A stretch of 64,000 nucleotides of DNA from Alicyclobacillus suci. GTDB taxonomy: Bacteria; Bacillota; Bacilli; Alicyclobacillales; Alicyclobacillaceae. Positions within the stretch are counted from its first letter, which is position 1. Every line of letters begins with the position of its first letter. Shown here piece after piece: positions 43,596-53,471 of this stretch. The position numbers and the translations under genes are program-made. The notes below the pieces were generated by a model that searched no databases, was not told the DNA's origin, and saw only the letters and a program-made list of their open reading frames with translations. The stretch is taken from NCBI RefSeq assembly GCF_017329615.1, contig NZ_JAFMTW010000013.1:1-64000 (forward strand), written 5' to 3'.

Positions 43596-44858
43596 TTAAA
43601 CCAGCGCACCTTGACGCAACAACTCGGCGCGAACGAGGTCTGCATCGGGGTGCGTGAACCGGGTGGATTGCGCGGCTGCAACGCCAGCAGCGTGACCTGT
43701 TGCAAAGGCCGTGCCCATCACGCGCGCGGATGCGAACGCGATAGCGTCACAGGAGATGATGCGACCAGCGCACCAAAGGTTGGAAAATCCGTCGACCGCG
43801 AGTGACCGAAGGGGGATATCGTAATACGATTTGTCCCGAATTTGCTGATACACCGCTGGTGCCCCTGGTTGATGAATCTCCACTGGCCAACCACCTCTCG
43901 CCACAGCATCGAGATGCCGGACGCCGCTTAGCACGTCCTCTCCCGCGAGCGTATACTGTCCACGGACGTGGCGAGTCTCGCGAATGCCTAATGCAGGCCC
44001 CGTTTGGATCAAATACGCGGATTCAAACCCGGGAACGTGGCGACGAAAGACATCGAGATACGACCATGCCTGCTGACGCGCAGACATTTCCGCAGCCGTC
44101 AGGCTTGCCGCATCGAGCCCGTTGACCGACTCGTCGACAAACAGCGCCAAAATGTCTCCCGACGCCAAACGCAAGACCATCCCTTTTTCTTTGGACAAGG
44201 TATCAATCCCTGCTTGTTTGCCCAGTTGAATCGCCTCTGTAAAGAGCTCCCGGACAATGGGCACATCGCGTGCAACACCGCCGATGCGCATCACCAACGT
44301 TCCAGCTTGCACCTGCCCCTCGTCATCGCCAAAGCGAACCGCTCCACCTGCCAGCGTCGTCAAATCGGCCTCGCCGCTGGCATCGACAAAGGCGTCGGCG
44401 CTTACCGTTAGGCGGCCGGCGTGATCGACACACTCGATTTCGACGACGCGATTCTCCTGCACTTGCGCGCCGATGACTTGGCAATGCAAACGCGGCACGA
44501 CACCCGCGCGCAACAGCAGGCGGTCAAGCGCGTATTTGCTCTTTTCGCCATCTGCGATGACGATGACGTTCCCGGACGCCGGGTTGCGCCTCGGCTCAAT
44601 CTCAGGACCAATCGCCGAGAGTTCTTCCAGAAACTGCGCACCCACGCCGCCAACCACCTGTTGCAAGGGTTCCGCTTGTGCAAAAAAACCACAATAGGAG
44701 AAAACTGAACTGTGTGTCCCGGCTCCACCGAAGTAAGGATTCCGTTCGACAATGAGCGTCTTGGCCCCGACATTTGCCGCCCCTACTGCCGCAGCCACGC
44801 CCGCTGAACCGCCGCCGACCACGACGACGTCAAACTCAAGTTTTCGCTGCTTAAACAT
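43596..44858 (-). CDS. FAD-dependent oxidoreductase
   Basis: A 420-residue flavoprotein with the N-terminal FAD site FDVVVVGGGSAGVAAAVGAANVG followed by IVERNPYFGGAGTHSSV. The C-terminal NLWCAGRIISCDAIAFASARVMGTAFATGHAAGVAAA closes the FAD domain, as in the FAD_oxidored family of uncertain substrates. The middle has ADAFVDASGEADLTTLAGG, also typical. ATG 44858 follows GGAGG by 7 bases. It is a single gene; the preceding 650 bases hold no gene. Substrate unknown. Confidence 0.85.
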   Translation of the reverse strand: MFKQRKLEFDVVVVGGGSAGVAAAVGAANVGAKTLIVERNPYFGGAGTHSSVFSYCGFFAQAEPLQQVVGGVGAQFLEELSAIGPEIEPRRNPASGNVIVIADGEKSKYALDRLLLRAGVVPRLHCQVIGAQVQENRVVEIECVDHAGRLTVSADAFVDASGEADLTTLAGGAVRFGDDEGQVQAGTLVMRIGGVARDVPIVRELFTEAIQLGKQAGIDTLSKEKGMVLRLASGDILALFVDESVNGLDAASLTAAEMSARQQAWSYLDVFRRHVPGFESAYLIQTGPALGIRETRHVRGQYTLAGEDVLSGVRHLDAVARGGWPVEIHQPGAPAVYQQIRDKSYYDIPLRSLAVDGFSNLWCAGRIISCDAIAFASARVMGTAFATGHAAGVAAAQSTRFTHPDADLVRAELLRQGALV

Positions 44859-45506
44859 ACACAGCCTCCACATATATTTGTCACACCCAAATCGCGTTCA
44901 TCCATCTCTCAGTTAGCAATCAACTTTACTATTTTACCAATGGATCAGCAATTGCAGAAATTTTACGCTTGACTCGCCGCCATGCGCCTTCAGCTTTTGA
45001 GATAATTATGTCAGGGTTGACCAAGGGGATCTAGCCACTTTGTAGCCGCAAGTGAGTCCCATTTTACTGAAGTACAGCGTACAAATAAATCAGCGTTCTA
45101 GGGCAAGCGCTCGTCACAAGTTCCAATGAAATCATTGGTGGATTAACGGCGCATTGGGAAGGTCAAAATAAACCGAAGGCCATCATTCTTCGGACTGATG
45201 GCTCTGATACACGAAATGCTGCATACAATCAATGGGTATTTACAGATTCGGGATGAATATGAATGGACTGACCTGCGCAAAGGTAACTGAGCGCTACCGC
45301 GACGAATCTTTGCCCAAAGCTGCACAGCGGGAGGCGCCTTATCGTAGTCTAAATATGTTGATTGGATGTCTGTGGGGTGATATATTCCAACATTGGATGT
45401 ATACACATCCAGCCTTCTTCGCCTTCGCTTGTGCTGCTTGCTTGGGTTGATTACCATAAATAAGAGAATACATCTCAGTCAGTTGGATGAAGGAGCGAGC
45501 TGTTGC
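44859..45506. other. Gene-poor region with a short orphan reading frame
   Basis: No standard gene is seen. On the plus strand a 54-codon open stretch (about 45092-45256) without a start reads ALVTSSNEIIGGLTAHWEG then KPKAIILRTDGSDTRNAAYN; this looks like real protein text and could be the end of a lost gene. The GT2 promoter should lie at the right end of the region. Confidence 0.35.
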
Positions 45507-46727
45507 ATGAGCATTTGGTCTGGAGTATTACCAGAAGTTCTGCTCGTTGCTTGGCTTGTCGTGTTCTTTCGAAATCTGCCAGATCTTTTGCGAATCCCTC
45601 ATCTTACGTCACAGGAATCAAGCCTTTTTCATACCGACTGTCGACACGCGAGAGAGGCGAGCGCGCCAAATGAACACGAACGACGAATGCCGAAGGTTTC
45701 CGTGGTCATTGCCGCAAAGAATGAGGCGGCTCGGATTGGCCGAACGCTGGATTCGCTGACAAGCCAAGCGTATGACGGCGACATTGAAATTGTGGTGGTC
45801 AATGACAGATCTGAAGATGCAACTGGTCACGTCATTGATGCCAGAGCAAACCAGGACAGTCGAATACGCCCAGTCCACATCACCTATTTGCCATCTGGTT
45901 GGCTGGGGAAAAACCATGCGCTCTATCAAGGGGCAAAGGTTGCCAACGGAGAGTACATCTTGTTCGCGGATGCAGATGTCTATTTTTATCCAGATGCCAT
46001 TCATCGCGCGATGGCATACGCGGTCGAACACCAAATCGATCACTTGACGATTGCACCAAAAATGATTGCACGCACGACCTCATTACAACTTCTGACTGCT
46101 TTTTTCACGTTTAACTATTTGTTGTTTAAGCGCCCGCATTCCGCTTATCGCAAGCGCACGCGTGCACACGCGGGCATTGGTGCATTCAATTTGGTTCGCC
46201 GCAACGTCTACGATGCCATTGGCACGCACCGCGCCATCATGTTACGACCGGACGACGATATTTATCTTGGAAAGCTCATTAAAAAACACGGATATCGTCA
46301 GCAATTTGGTATCGCTGAATCGTTTGTCGAGATTGAGTGGTACGACACGACGAAAGACATGTTACACGGACTGGAAAAAGCGCCGTTGGCGGCATTTCGA
46401 TTCTCACCAACCGCGCTTATCCTAAGCATGATTCCTTTGCTCATATTGTACGGCGGCCCGATACTCGGCTTGGTCGTTGGACCGGGACCCTATCGTTGGT
46501 TGTATGGTATCGCCTGTGTGTTGATGCTGTCTCTGTACACCGTACACGTCGCCTATTTGAAGTTTCCAAAGTACCAAATCGCACTGCTTCCCATCGCGAT
46601 GCTGCTATTCATTTACGGATTTGTCCGAGCCGGCGTATTAGCGCATCGGCGCGGTGGTCTCATCTGGCGAGATACGTTTTATGCGTTCGACGAGTTAAAA
46701 ATCAACGCATCACCCCATACGCGATGA
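45507..46727 (+). CDS. Membrane glycosyltransferase, family 2
   Basis: A 406-residue GT2 enzyme with an N-terminal membrane helix (about 4-22) and three C-terminal helices (about 304-375), so its catalytic domain faces the cytoplasm. The GT-A core is PKVSVVIAAKNEAARIGRTL, EIVVVNDRSEDAT, the DXD-type FADADVYF, and a late RPDDDIYLGKL followed by Q-x-x-x-x-x-W-like text (EIEWYDTTK). The shape resembles CrtQ and the hopanoid enzyme HpnI, both lipid glycosyltransferases. ATG 45507 is the best start; AAGGAG lies 11 bases upstream. The hopanoid operon starts its 3' end 1.7 kb to the right. Acceptor unknown. Confidence 0.82.
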   Translation: MSIWSGVLPEVLLVAWLVVFFRNLPDLLRIPHLTSQESSLFHTDCRHAREASAPNEHERRMPKVSVVIAAKNEAARIGRTLDSLTSQAYDGDIEIVVVNDRSEDATGHVIDARANQDSRIRPVHITYLPSGWLGKNHALYQGAKVANGEYILFADADVYFYPDAIHRAMAYAVEHQIDHLTIAPKMIARTTSLQLLTAFFTFNYLLFKRPHSAYRKRTRAHAGIGAFNLVRRNVYDAIGTHRAIMLRPDDDIYLGKLIKKHGYRQQFGIAESFVEIEWYDTTKDMLHGLEKAPLAAFRFSPTALILSMIPLLILYGGPILGLVVGPGPYRWLYGIACVLMLSLYTVHVAYLKFPKYQIALLPIAMLLFIYGFVRAGVLAHRRGGLIWRDTFYAFDELKINASPHTR

Positions 46728-46833
46728 ACGAGTAAGTTCATCCGGTTCCCATCCCACGACCCGGCGTCAACTCAGGAAGACAACGGGAAACGTGTGGATG
46801 AGGACCGGAACGAACAACCTCGTCTCCTAAGCA

Positions 46834-48069
46834 CTATCCACGCTTGACATGCTCGACAACTTCCCTTGATTGTTCAGTTCTGCGACGCAACAGCAAAAAA
46901 TACGATATCGCACCGAGCGCCGCACAAAATACGTAAAGCGCGCGAAACCCAAACGCCTGGGCGATAGCACCGCCAATCAGACTGCCGGCCATGGAACCGA
47001 TATTATTCGTGTTGCTATACAACGTAGTAGCCGATCCCGGCGCGTCCGGCATAAAATCCTGCATATAACTCATTCCGATGCTGACACTAATGGAAATAAA
47101 CACTGCGCAGACCAATTGCAACGCGAGCATTTGCCACACAGTATGCGCGAATGCCGCGCCGACATAGTAGCCTGTGCCGCAGATGGAACCGAACAATAAC
47201 AACATCCGTTTACCGACCCGATTGGCAATGGTCCCAAGCCCCAACATGATAGGAATCTCCAATCCTGCGCTCAAACTAAAGACCCACCCCACGTCGTGTT
47301 CAGGCGCGTGGAGCGTTTGCGTAATAAACAAAGACATATAAGAACCGTTGATGCTGGACGCCGTGTACACCGCCACAAACGACACACAGGACATCAATAC
47401 GTCCACTTGCTTTAAATACGTGAAAACCCCCGCTGGTCGAGCGCCATTCGGTACGACGACGGATCTACGCTTGAGGAAAAACAGAACAATCACGAAGACA
47501 GCGGCGAAAATAGCACTGGTCATGGTAAACAACCCGTTATAGCCCAACGCGTTCAATAAAAGTACACCAGCCATCGGGCCGATGACCCACGCCAAGGAGA
47601 AAAACGAGCGAAGCGTCGTGATGGCGAAGGTGGCATCAACATTGGGCGACAACAGCGTACTCTCGCGCGCATACGCGAACATCTGCGGGAAGGTGGCGGA
47701 TCCTAACCCTAGCAAAACCGTGGAAACGGCCAATAACACGAGATAATCGTGAAAAACAAGAAAACTTGCATAACCAAGCCCTGCCATCACAGAGGAAAAC
47801 AACATGACATCCTTTTTCGGCGTACGCGTATCTGACATCCGCCCCAACCAGGTACTGGCCACAATTCCTCCAAGTGCATTCATGCACATGAAGATACCTA
47901 GGCCTGCGGGAGACATGTGAATAACATCGGTTCCGAACAGCGACAAGTAGGGACGCGTGATAGACAGCCCTATCCCAATCAGTGTGATTCCAATCGTTAA
48001 TACCACATACCCCGGCAGGAAGCGCGACCTACGGGTCGAATCAGTCGAAGCAGACGAAGCAATGCGCAC
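46834..48069 (-). CDS. MFS transporter, sugar-efflux (SET)-like
   Basis: A 411-residue, 12-helix MFS protein. Motif A appears as GRMSDTRTPKKDVML. The C-terminal half has SNTNNIGSMAGSLIGGAIAQAFGFRALY, which is characteristic of the SetA sugar-efflux group. It has hydrophilic termini but no extra domain. It lies downstream of a 43-residue membrane protein gene on the same strand, past the terminator of the hopanoid operon, so it is not part of that operon. Substrate is uncertain. Confidence 0.82.
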   Translation of the reverse strand: MRIASSASTDSTRRSRFLPGYVVLTIGITLIGIGLSITRPYLSLFGTDVIHMSPAGLGIFMCMNALGGIVASTWLGRMSDTRTPKKDVMLFSSVMAGLGYASFLVFHDYLVLLAVSTVLLGLGSATFPQMFAYARESTLLSPNVDATFAITTLRSFFSLAWVIGPMAGVLLLNALGYNGLFTMTSAIFAAVFVIVLFFLKRRSVVVPNGARPAGVFTYLKQVDVLMSCVSFVAVYTASSINGSYMSLFITQTLHAPEHDVGWVFSLSAGLEIPIMLGLGTIANRVGKRMLLLFGSICGTGYYVGAAFAHTVWQMLALQLVCAVFISISVSIGMSYMQDFMPDAPGSATTLYSNTNNIGSMAGSLIGGAIAQAFGFRALYVFCAALGAISYFLLLRRRTEQSREVVEHVKRG

Positions 48070-48128
48070 TCAAGGGCCCCCTACCTGTCTTGAAGGTTCC
48101 TATAGTTTCATGCAATCCGATATCCCTC

Positions 48129-48260
48129 TCACGAACCCGCCTGCTGTAATCCAGCAACAAAACCGGTCAGGATGATGGTGAGAATGGTGACCATGATAAA
48201 TAATGCGACAATTGTTACCGCAATCCACAAAAAGCGTTTTTTGCCACGACTCAATTTCAC
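48129..48260 (-). CDS. 43-residue single-span membrane protein
   Basis: GTG 48260 follows GAGGTGAG by about 5 bases and opens 43 codons to TGA 48129. The peptide has a strongly basic start (KLSRGKKRFLW), one long hydrophobic helix (IAVTIVALFIMVTILTIIL) and a short polar end (GLQQAGS). The layout, ribosome site and position 60 bases before the MFS gene make it a credible small gene, possibly cotranscribed with that transporter. Family and role unknown. Confidence 0.6.
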   Translation of the reverse strand: MKLSRGKKRFLWIAVTIVALFIMVTILTIILTGFVAGLQQAGS

Positions 48261-48370
48261 GCACTCACCTCAGGAACTCCATAGACAGTCTGCAAATCTA
48301 TTCGCATATGAGCGTAGAGGAAAATTCGCGAAGATTCAATTGTCTATACAAAAAAATGTCTAAATGAAAA

Positions 48371-48413
48371 ATCACCCCTTGGACGCATTCTGTGCATGTA
48401 TCCAAGGGGTGAT
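48371..48413 (-). terminator. Terminator of the hopanoid operon
   Basis: Perfect 13-bp arms ATCACCCCTTGGA and TCCAAGGGGTGAT, 17-base loop; on the minus strand the stem is followed by a T-run (TTTTTCATTT). It lies 45 bases after the hpnE stop. Confidence 0.88.
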
Positions 48414-48457
48414 ATATATTCCGCATTCCGTCCGAAGGCCTACAAACTCCCGTAGCC

Positions 48458-49828
48458 TTAACTCGTCATTGGCAAATCAGGCTGCTTGCGACCTCCGCGC
48501 AACCACGCCTCGACCGCCGCCTGACCACTCCGAACCGCCCCTTCGAGCGATGCGGGCCAGCCAGTGTTTGTCCAATCACCAGCGATGAGCAAACCCGACA
48601 CAGCGCTGATGGGATTCAGCCGCTTTCCTGCCGTGCCTGGACTCGCCAAAAATGTGGCGCGCGGCTGCCAAACGACTTTGCAATGTTCCACATTCGCAGC
48701 ACGCGCCTCAGGCAAAGCCTCCGCAATTGCCTTTGCTACCATGTCGCCAATCTCTTCGTGCGACAATGCGCGATACCTGTCCGCCGCAGAGATGGAAATC
48801 GAGAGCCACCGACCATCGAGACGGTCCTCACCAACCAAAGCCGCCCGATTGAAAACAAACATGCCCCCCAATTGCGTGGAGGCAAAAACATCGTGTTGCG
48901 TGACCCGGCGGTCATACAGGATAAAAGCGTTCAGAATCGGGCTCCAAGCGAGTTGTTGCAGTCCCTGAAAGTCCGCGTGCCGCTGCCATACATCCGGCAA
49001 CATCCGCCATAACGCATCGTGCGGGACTGCAGAAATCACGGCATCCGCCACCCAGTTCTGGCCGTCGCGCAGACGTGCACCCTTCACCCGATTTCCCTCA
49101 AACAACAAAGAATCTACGGCTGTATGGAAGCGAACCGTAACCCCTTGTCGTTGTAAATGGGACACCGCGTCGTCCGCAAGGTCGCCTAGTGGACGCGTGA
49201 ACAAACCGAGCCTCGCCTGCTGCCAACCGGCAACAACGCCCATTCGAAAAGACTCGGCGGCGAGTCCGGCACTTATTTGGTCGACGTGACCGTTGAGTAC
49301 AGCTGTACCGACCAAATCCCAAAGGCGTCGAATCGTGCGTTCCGTTTGACCATTTTTCCGCAGCCAGTCCCCAAAACTCATCGCGTCGAGCGCTTCCACG
49401 TCGGGATGAAGAAAACCTGGAGCCGCCCGTAGTGCACGCACTCGTTCCAACATACCAAGATGGGCATAAGACAACAGTCCCGGCAACAAGTGCAGTGCGC
49501 CTGCAAGCCGTTTGCTAAACAACTGCCCCCAAGCCCCTTCACAATACACTGGGATATTCAAGCACTGTTGAAAACGATAGGCGTTGGCGATATTCATGTC
49601 GCCAAGCAATTGAACAAACTGGTCACAGCATCCAAGCAACACGTGCTGTCCGTTGTCCAAATCCAGTCCTTGTTCCTTATCCGTAAACGAAAACGCTCGG
49701 CCACCTGCGCGCGGAGCGCGTTCCAACATCACAATCTGCTCTCCAGGCACACCCGCCAACATCAGCGAGTGTGCCGCGGAGATACCCGCCCAGCCTGCAC
49801 CAATAATAAGTATGCGCGAGGATGTCAT
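48458..49828 (-). CDS. hpnE: Hydroxysqualene dehydroxylase HpnE
   Basis: A 456-residue FAD amine-oxidase-like enzyme that reduces hydroxysqualene to squalene, the third step from farnesyl diphosphate in the HpnCDE route. The FAD site is ILIIGAGWAGISAAHSLMLAG, followed by RAGGRAFSFTDKEQGLDLDNGQHVLLGC, the hallmark of squalene-associated desaturase-like proteins; the C-terminal site is GLLIAGDWTNTGWPASLEGAVRSGQAAVE. ATG 49828 overlaps the hpnD stop (ATGA); ATG 49861 is an alternative inside hpnD. It is the last gene before a strong terminator. Confidence 0.93.
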   Translation of the reverse strand: MTSSRILIIGAGWAGISAAHSLMLAGVPGEQIVMLERAPRAGGRAFSFTDKEQGLDLDNGQHVLLGCCDQFVQLLGDMNIANAYRFQQCLNIPVYCEGAWGQLFSKRLAGALHLLPGLLSYAHLGMLERVRALRAAPGFLHPDVEALDAMSFGDWLRKNGQTERTIRRLWDLVGTAVLNGHVDQISAGLAAESFRMGVVAGWQQARLGLFTRPLGDLADDAVSHLQRQGVTVRFHTAVDSLLFEGNRVKGARLRDGQNWVADAVISAVPHDALWRMLPDVWQRHADFQGLQQLAWSPILNAFILYDRRVTQHDVFASTQLGGMFVFNRAALVGEDRLDGRWLSISISAADRYRALSHEEIGDMVAKAIAEALPEARAANVEHCKVVWQPRATFLASPGTAGKRLNPISAVSGLLIAGDWTNTGWPASLEGAVRSGQAAVEAWLRGGRKQPDLPMTS

Positions 49829-50685
49829 ACGGTTGCGGACGCTTTCCATAGAGCACCCCATACCAATTGCAGCTTTTTCGATCCCGACACATGAATCCGT
49901 TCTCCAAACACGTTGAACCCCGTGGACTGGATCTTATTAAGAATTTCATAATACATCAGATAAAGGACGCGTAAACAACGTAAACTATCCGATTCCACGA
50001 GTGGGAACAAATTACGTGCACGCTCGTAATAAGCTTTCGCACGCCGTGTTTGCTCATTCATCAACGCATAAAAAGCGGGTGTCGTTCGCGACGTCACCAA
50101 ATCCTCCACAGAGTAGCCGACGCGGCCCATCTCTTCGAGCGGCAAATACACCCGCCCCCGCTTGGCGTCCTCCTTTAAATCGCGCAGGATGTTGGTCAAC
50201 TGCAAGGCGATGCCCATATCGCGGGCCCATTGGAAAGCAGCGGGATCGCGATAGCCAAAAATATGAACACACATTTGCCCGATGGTCCCCGCCACATACT
50301 CGCAGTACCGCTCCAATTCAGCAAACGTCTTAAAGCGCACCGCTTCCATGTCAATTCTCATACCGTCAAGGAGTCCGGCAAATGGCTCTTTCGGTATGTG
50401 AAAGCGCCGAACGGAATCCCCCAGCGCCTGAACCACAGGATTTGGATGCGACGCATACCCCTCTTCGTATGCATCCAAGTAAATCCGTTCAGCCCGTTGC
50501 AGGTGTTCTTCTGCCGTTTGTCCGTGAAAGTCGTCTACGGCATCATCGCAAATCCGACTCCAGGCGTAGATGGCGTACATAGCCATACGCTTTGCCGGAG
50601 GCAAGAGACGCATCCCATAGTAAAACGAACTTCCAGCCTGGCGTGTGGACTTCGCGCAGTATTTATACGCCTGCGTCAAATTCAT
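49825..50685 (-). CDS. hpnD: Presqualene diphosphate synthase HpnD
   Basis: A 286-residue squalene/phytoene synthase-family enzyme joining two farnesyl diphosphates into presqualene diphosphate. The two aspartate-rich sites are present: YAWSRICDDAVDDF near residue 45 and the late NILRDLKEDAKRGRVYLP near 165. MGIALQLTNILRD is typical. GGAGATGAGG precedes the ATG, 22 bases after hpnC. The gene is the second of the three consecutive squalene genes hpnC-hpnD-hpnE and is translationally coupled to hpnE. Confidence 0.93.
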   Translation of the reverse strand: MNLTQAYKYCAKSTRQAGSSFYYGMRLLPPAKRMAMYAIYAWSRICDDAVDDFHGQTAEEHLQRAERIYLDAYEEGYASHPNPVVQALGDSVRRFHIPKEPFAGLLDGMRIDMEAVRFKTFAELERYCEYVAGTIGQMCVHIFGYRDPAAFQWARDMGIALQLTNILRDLKEDAKRGRVYLPLEEMGRVGYSVEDLVTSRTTPAFYALMNEQTRRAKAYYERARNLFPLVESDSLRCLRVLYLMYYEILNKIQSTGFNVFGERIHVSGSKKLQLVWGALWKASATV

Positions 50686-50707
50686 GTGCCCTCATCTCCT
50701 TGACTGG

Positions 50708-51559
50708 CTACGGCTTAAAAAGTGTCTTGCAAGCGATACGTACCTTCTTCCCTGTCGACACAACCGGTCGGTGCGACAGCGAATCATAATTTTGCTGCTC
50801 AAGCGCGCGCAACACTGCCTCTCCGCCATAACGGTACAGCCGCAACTGCATGCGCAGCCGTTTCGGTACGGTCGGTTCCAACTCGGCCCCCCGCCGAAAC
50901 AGTTCCCACGTCCGCTCGACTTCGTGGCGGATACAGGCACGAATCGCCTCCGTAATCACCCCTGTACGATATTCTGCAAGCGACGAACCAAAGCGCTCCA
51001 AATCCTCAATCGGAACGTAGAAGCGCCCACGTACCACATCGCGGCTGATATCCTGCAGATGATTGGCAATTTGCAATGCAGTACAAGTGCAGTCGGAAAG
51101 CGTTTGGCGGTACTCGTCTTGATACCCAAACAACCCTAAGACCATGCGTCCGACTGGATTCGCAGAATAACGACAATAATCCAGCAAATCCTCCCAAGTG
51201 TCGTAGGTCGACTGGTGTTGATCACGCCGGTTTGCTTCAATTAAATCGTCAAACGGCTGCCGCGGCAAGTCAAATTGGCGAATGGTATGTTGCAAGGCCC
51301 GAAACTCCGGTATCTCTGGCGTACCCGTGTAACACAATGTCAGTTGGTGCGCCCACTCGTCCAGCGCCTTTAACCGGTCGCCTGCAAACTCGTCACCGAT
51401 GTCATCGACACCGCGACAATACGCGTAAATTGCCGCGAAATGCGGACGAAGCGCACGTGGAATAAACATCGATAGCACAGAAAAATTTTCATAATGCGTA
51501 GATGCTAACGCCTGGCACGCCGCAAAGTCCGCCTGCAACGCAACTGGTATCGTGGACAT
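50708..51559 (-). CDS. hpnC: Hydroxysqualene synthase HpnC
   Basis: A 283-residue squalene/phytoene synthase-family enzyme that turns presqualene diphosphate into hydroxysqualene. HYENFSVLSMFIPRALRPHFAAIYAYCRGVDDIGDE carries the first acidic site with the HpnC-type HYENF; the second is ANHLQDISRDVVRGRFYVP. The start ATG 51559 lies 8 bases after the shc stop; GGGGGTAAAT serves as ribosome site. It sits between shc and hpnD in the operon. Confidence 0.93.
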   Translation of the reverse strand: MSTIPVALQADFAACQALASTHYENFSVLSMFIPRALRPHFAAIYAYCRGVDDIGDEFAGDRLKALDEWAHQLTLCYTGTPEIPEFRALQHTIRQFDLPRQPFDDLIEANRRDQHQSTYDTWEDLLDYCRYSANPVGRMVLGLFGYQDEYRQTLSDCTCTALQIANHLQDISRDVVRGRFYVPIEDLERFGSSLAEYRTGVITEAIRACIRHEVERTWELFRRGAELEPTVPKRLRMQLRLYRYGGEAVLRALEQQNYDSLSHRPVVSTGKKVRIACKTLFKP

Positions 51560-51567
51560 GATCCGAT

Positions 51568-53469
51568 TTACCCCCGGATTCGCTGCATCGCTTCCTGATA
51601 GCGGCCCAACGCCCACACAGGGAAAATATCACGATACATCGTATACGCAAGATAGAAATCCCCCGGAAAACCGGTTCCCGTGTACACCTCTTCGTCCCAG
51701 CCACCATCTGCACGCTGCGTGTCGTGAAGGTAAGTCACCCCGCGCAATACCGCATCTGACTCGACGCGGCCGCCCGCGATGAGCGCCATCAATGCCCACG
51801 CGGTCTGCGACGGTGTACTCACACCCTGACCTGCGAGGCGAGGATCATCGTAAGAACGGCAATCTTCACCCCAACCGCCATCCTCATTTTGATGCTCGAC
51901 AAGCCAATCGAGCGACTTTTGCACCCACGGCTCACGCATATCGACACCGACGGCCTTCAATCCCGGAACGACCGCACCGATACCATACACGTAGTTGACG
52001 CCCCAGCGGCCAAACCATGATCCATCTGGGCGCTGTTGCGACTTGAGGTACTCAACCGCCTTACGAACCACCTTCCATGCCTCGTCGTACCCAAAGCTTC
52101 CAAAACACTCCAAGACGTGCGCAGTGACGTCTTCCGATGGCGGATCAATCACTTCACCGAAGTCGCAGAATGGAATCCGATTGGTCAACTGGCGCGTGTT
52201 GTCCACATCGTATGCGCCCCAACCCCCGTTCGAACTCTGCATCTCGCGCAACCAACGAAAACCACGGGTCAATGCGTCACGGCGCTTCCCTTCATCCGGC
52301 AGTTGAATGCCATTGAGCGCCAAGACAACCATCGCCGTATCATCGACGTCTGGGTAGTTTTCGCAGTGGAATTCAAATGCCCAACCGCCTGGTTTCGCCT
52401 TGCGTCGACGAACCTTCCAGTCGCCATCTTTCAGAATTTGTTTACTGACCAGCCACTCACCCGCTTTAATCAGCGCTGGATGATCTGGTGGCAATCCAGC
52501 CGAACGCAGGGCCAAGACAGTTAGACCAGTATCCCAAATGGGCGAAATACTCGCCTGGAACATCCATCCCCCGTCACTCGTGTGTACGCCATAGGCCTCA
52601 AGCCCTTCAAAACCTTTTACAAACGCAGGATGGTCGGTCATATTCATACATTTAAGCGCCAACAACGCGTAAAACCATGGTGGTTGAATTCCGCCCCAGC
52701 AGCCGTCAGCTTCCTGATGCGCGAGTATCCACTCGAGCGCCTTTTGCTCGCCGCTCTTGCGACCTGGTTGAATCGGCCATTTGTTGTACGCCTTCAAAAA
52801 CTTATCCAATGCGACAAAAAAGCTCGAATCTCCACCCTTGGCCGAACGTTGCTTCGGCGGGCGCTTCGCCTCGAACAATTCCGGAACCTGTGCATAATCC
52901 GGCAGCGGCGTCACCGGTCGGCGGTTCATCACGATAGTCAGCGTGACGATAGTGGCTCTCGCCCAAGATGCAAAATCATAGATGTTCAACGGCACGCTTT
53001 TCGGTAAATGCATGATTTCAGGAGGAACAACCGGCAACTTATCCCACGGATACTGGCCAACCATGGCCAACCACAAGCGTGTAAAGACACGCGTCGATTC
53101 GATGCCACCCTCGTTTTGAATGAATTCCTTGGCCTGTACCATTTGCGGGTCAGATGCTGGCTCACCCAAGTACTTAAGCGCCACATACGCCTCAACCGTG
53201 GCATTCAAGTCACTTGGGCCCCCCGGATAAATGGACCAGGTGCCGTCTTCGCGGCGCTGACTAATGATATACTTGCGGATTTGCGCCTCGCGCTCGGGGT
53301 TCTTTTTCCCCAAACAGTGACATAGAAGCACATATTCCGCTTCCATGCAGACATTTGACAATAGCGGCGCCCACCAGTATCCGTCGGGTGCCTGTCGGCG
53401 CAAAAGATGTGCGACGCCTGCTTCCAGCGTCGCTTGTACCATAGGTGTATCTAGGAGTTGCTTCGTCAT
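51568..53469 (-). CDS. shc: Squalene-hopene cyclase
   Basis: A 633-residue monotopic membrane enzyme that cyclises squalene to hopene and hopanol. The protonating motif DVDDTA has its acids at 374-377, as I recall for the 631-residue A. acidocaldarius enzyme. At least six QW repeats are visible (for example QREDGTWSIYPGG, QEADGCWGGIQPPW, QSSNGGWGAYD, QRPDGSWFGRWG, QNEDGGWGEDCRSY, QRADGGWDE). ATG 53469 follows AAGGGTG and lies 2 bases after the hpnA stop. This gene is the core of the hopanoid operon and the best taxonomic marker in the window. Confidence 0.97.
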   Translation of the reverse strand: MTKQLLDTPMVQATLEAGVAHLLRRQAPDGYWWAPLLSNVCMEAEYVLLCHCLGKKNPEREAQIRKYIISQRREDGTWSIYPGGPSDLNATVEAYVALKYLGEPASDPQMVQAKEFIQNEGGIESTRVFTRLWLAMVGQYPWDKLPVVPPEIMHLPKSVPLNIYDFASWARATIVTLTIVMNRRPVTPLPDYAQVPELFEAKRPPKQRSAKGGDSSFFVALDKFLKAYNKWPIQPGRKSGEQKALEWILAHQEADGCWGGIQPPWFYALLALKCMNMTDHPAFVKGFEGLEAYGVHTSDGGWMFQASISPIWDTGLTVLALRSAGLPPDHPALIKAGEWLVSKQILKDGDWKVRRRKAKPGGWAFEFHCENYPDVDDTAMVVLALNGIQLPDEGKRRDALTRGFRWLREMQSSNGGWGAYDVDNTRQLTNRIPFCDFGEVIDPPSEDVTAHVLECFGSFGYDEAWKVVRKAVEYLKSQQRPDGSWFGRWGVNYVYGIGAVVPGLKAVGVDMREPWVQKSLDWLVEHQNEDGGWGEDCRSYDDPRLAGQGVSTPSQTAWALMALIAGGRVESDAVLRGVTYLHDTQRADGGWDEEVYTGTGFPGDFYLAYTMYRDIFPVWALGRYQEAMQRIRG

Positions 53470-53471
53470 GT

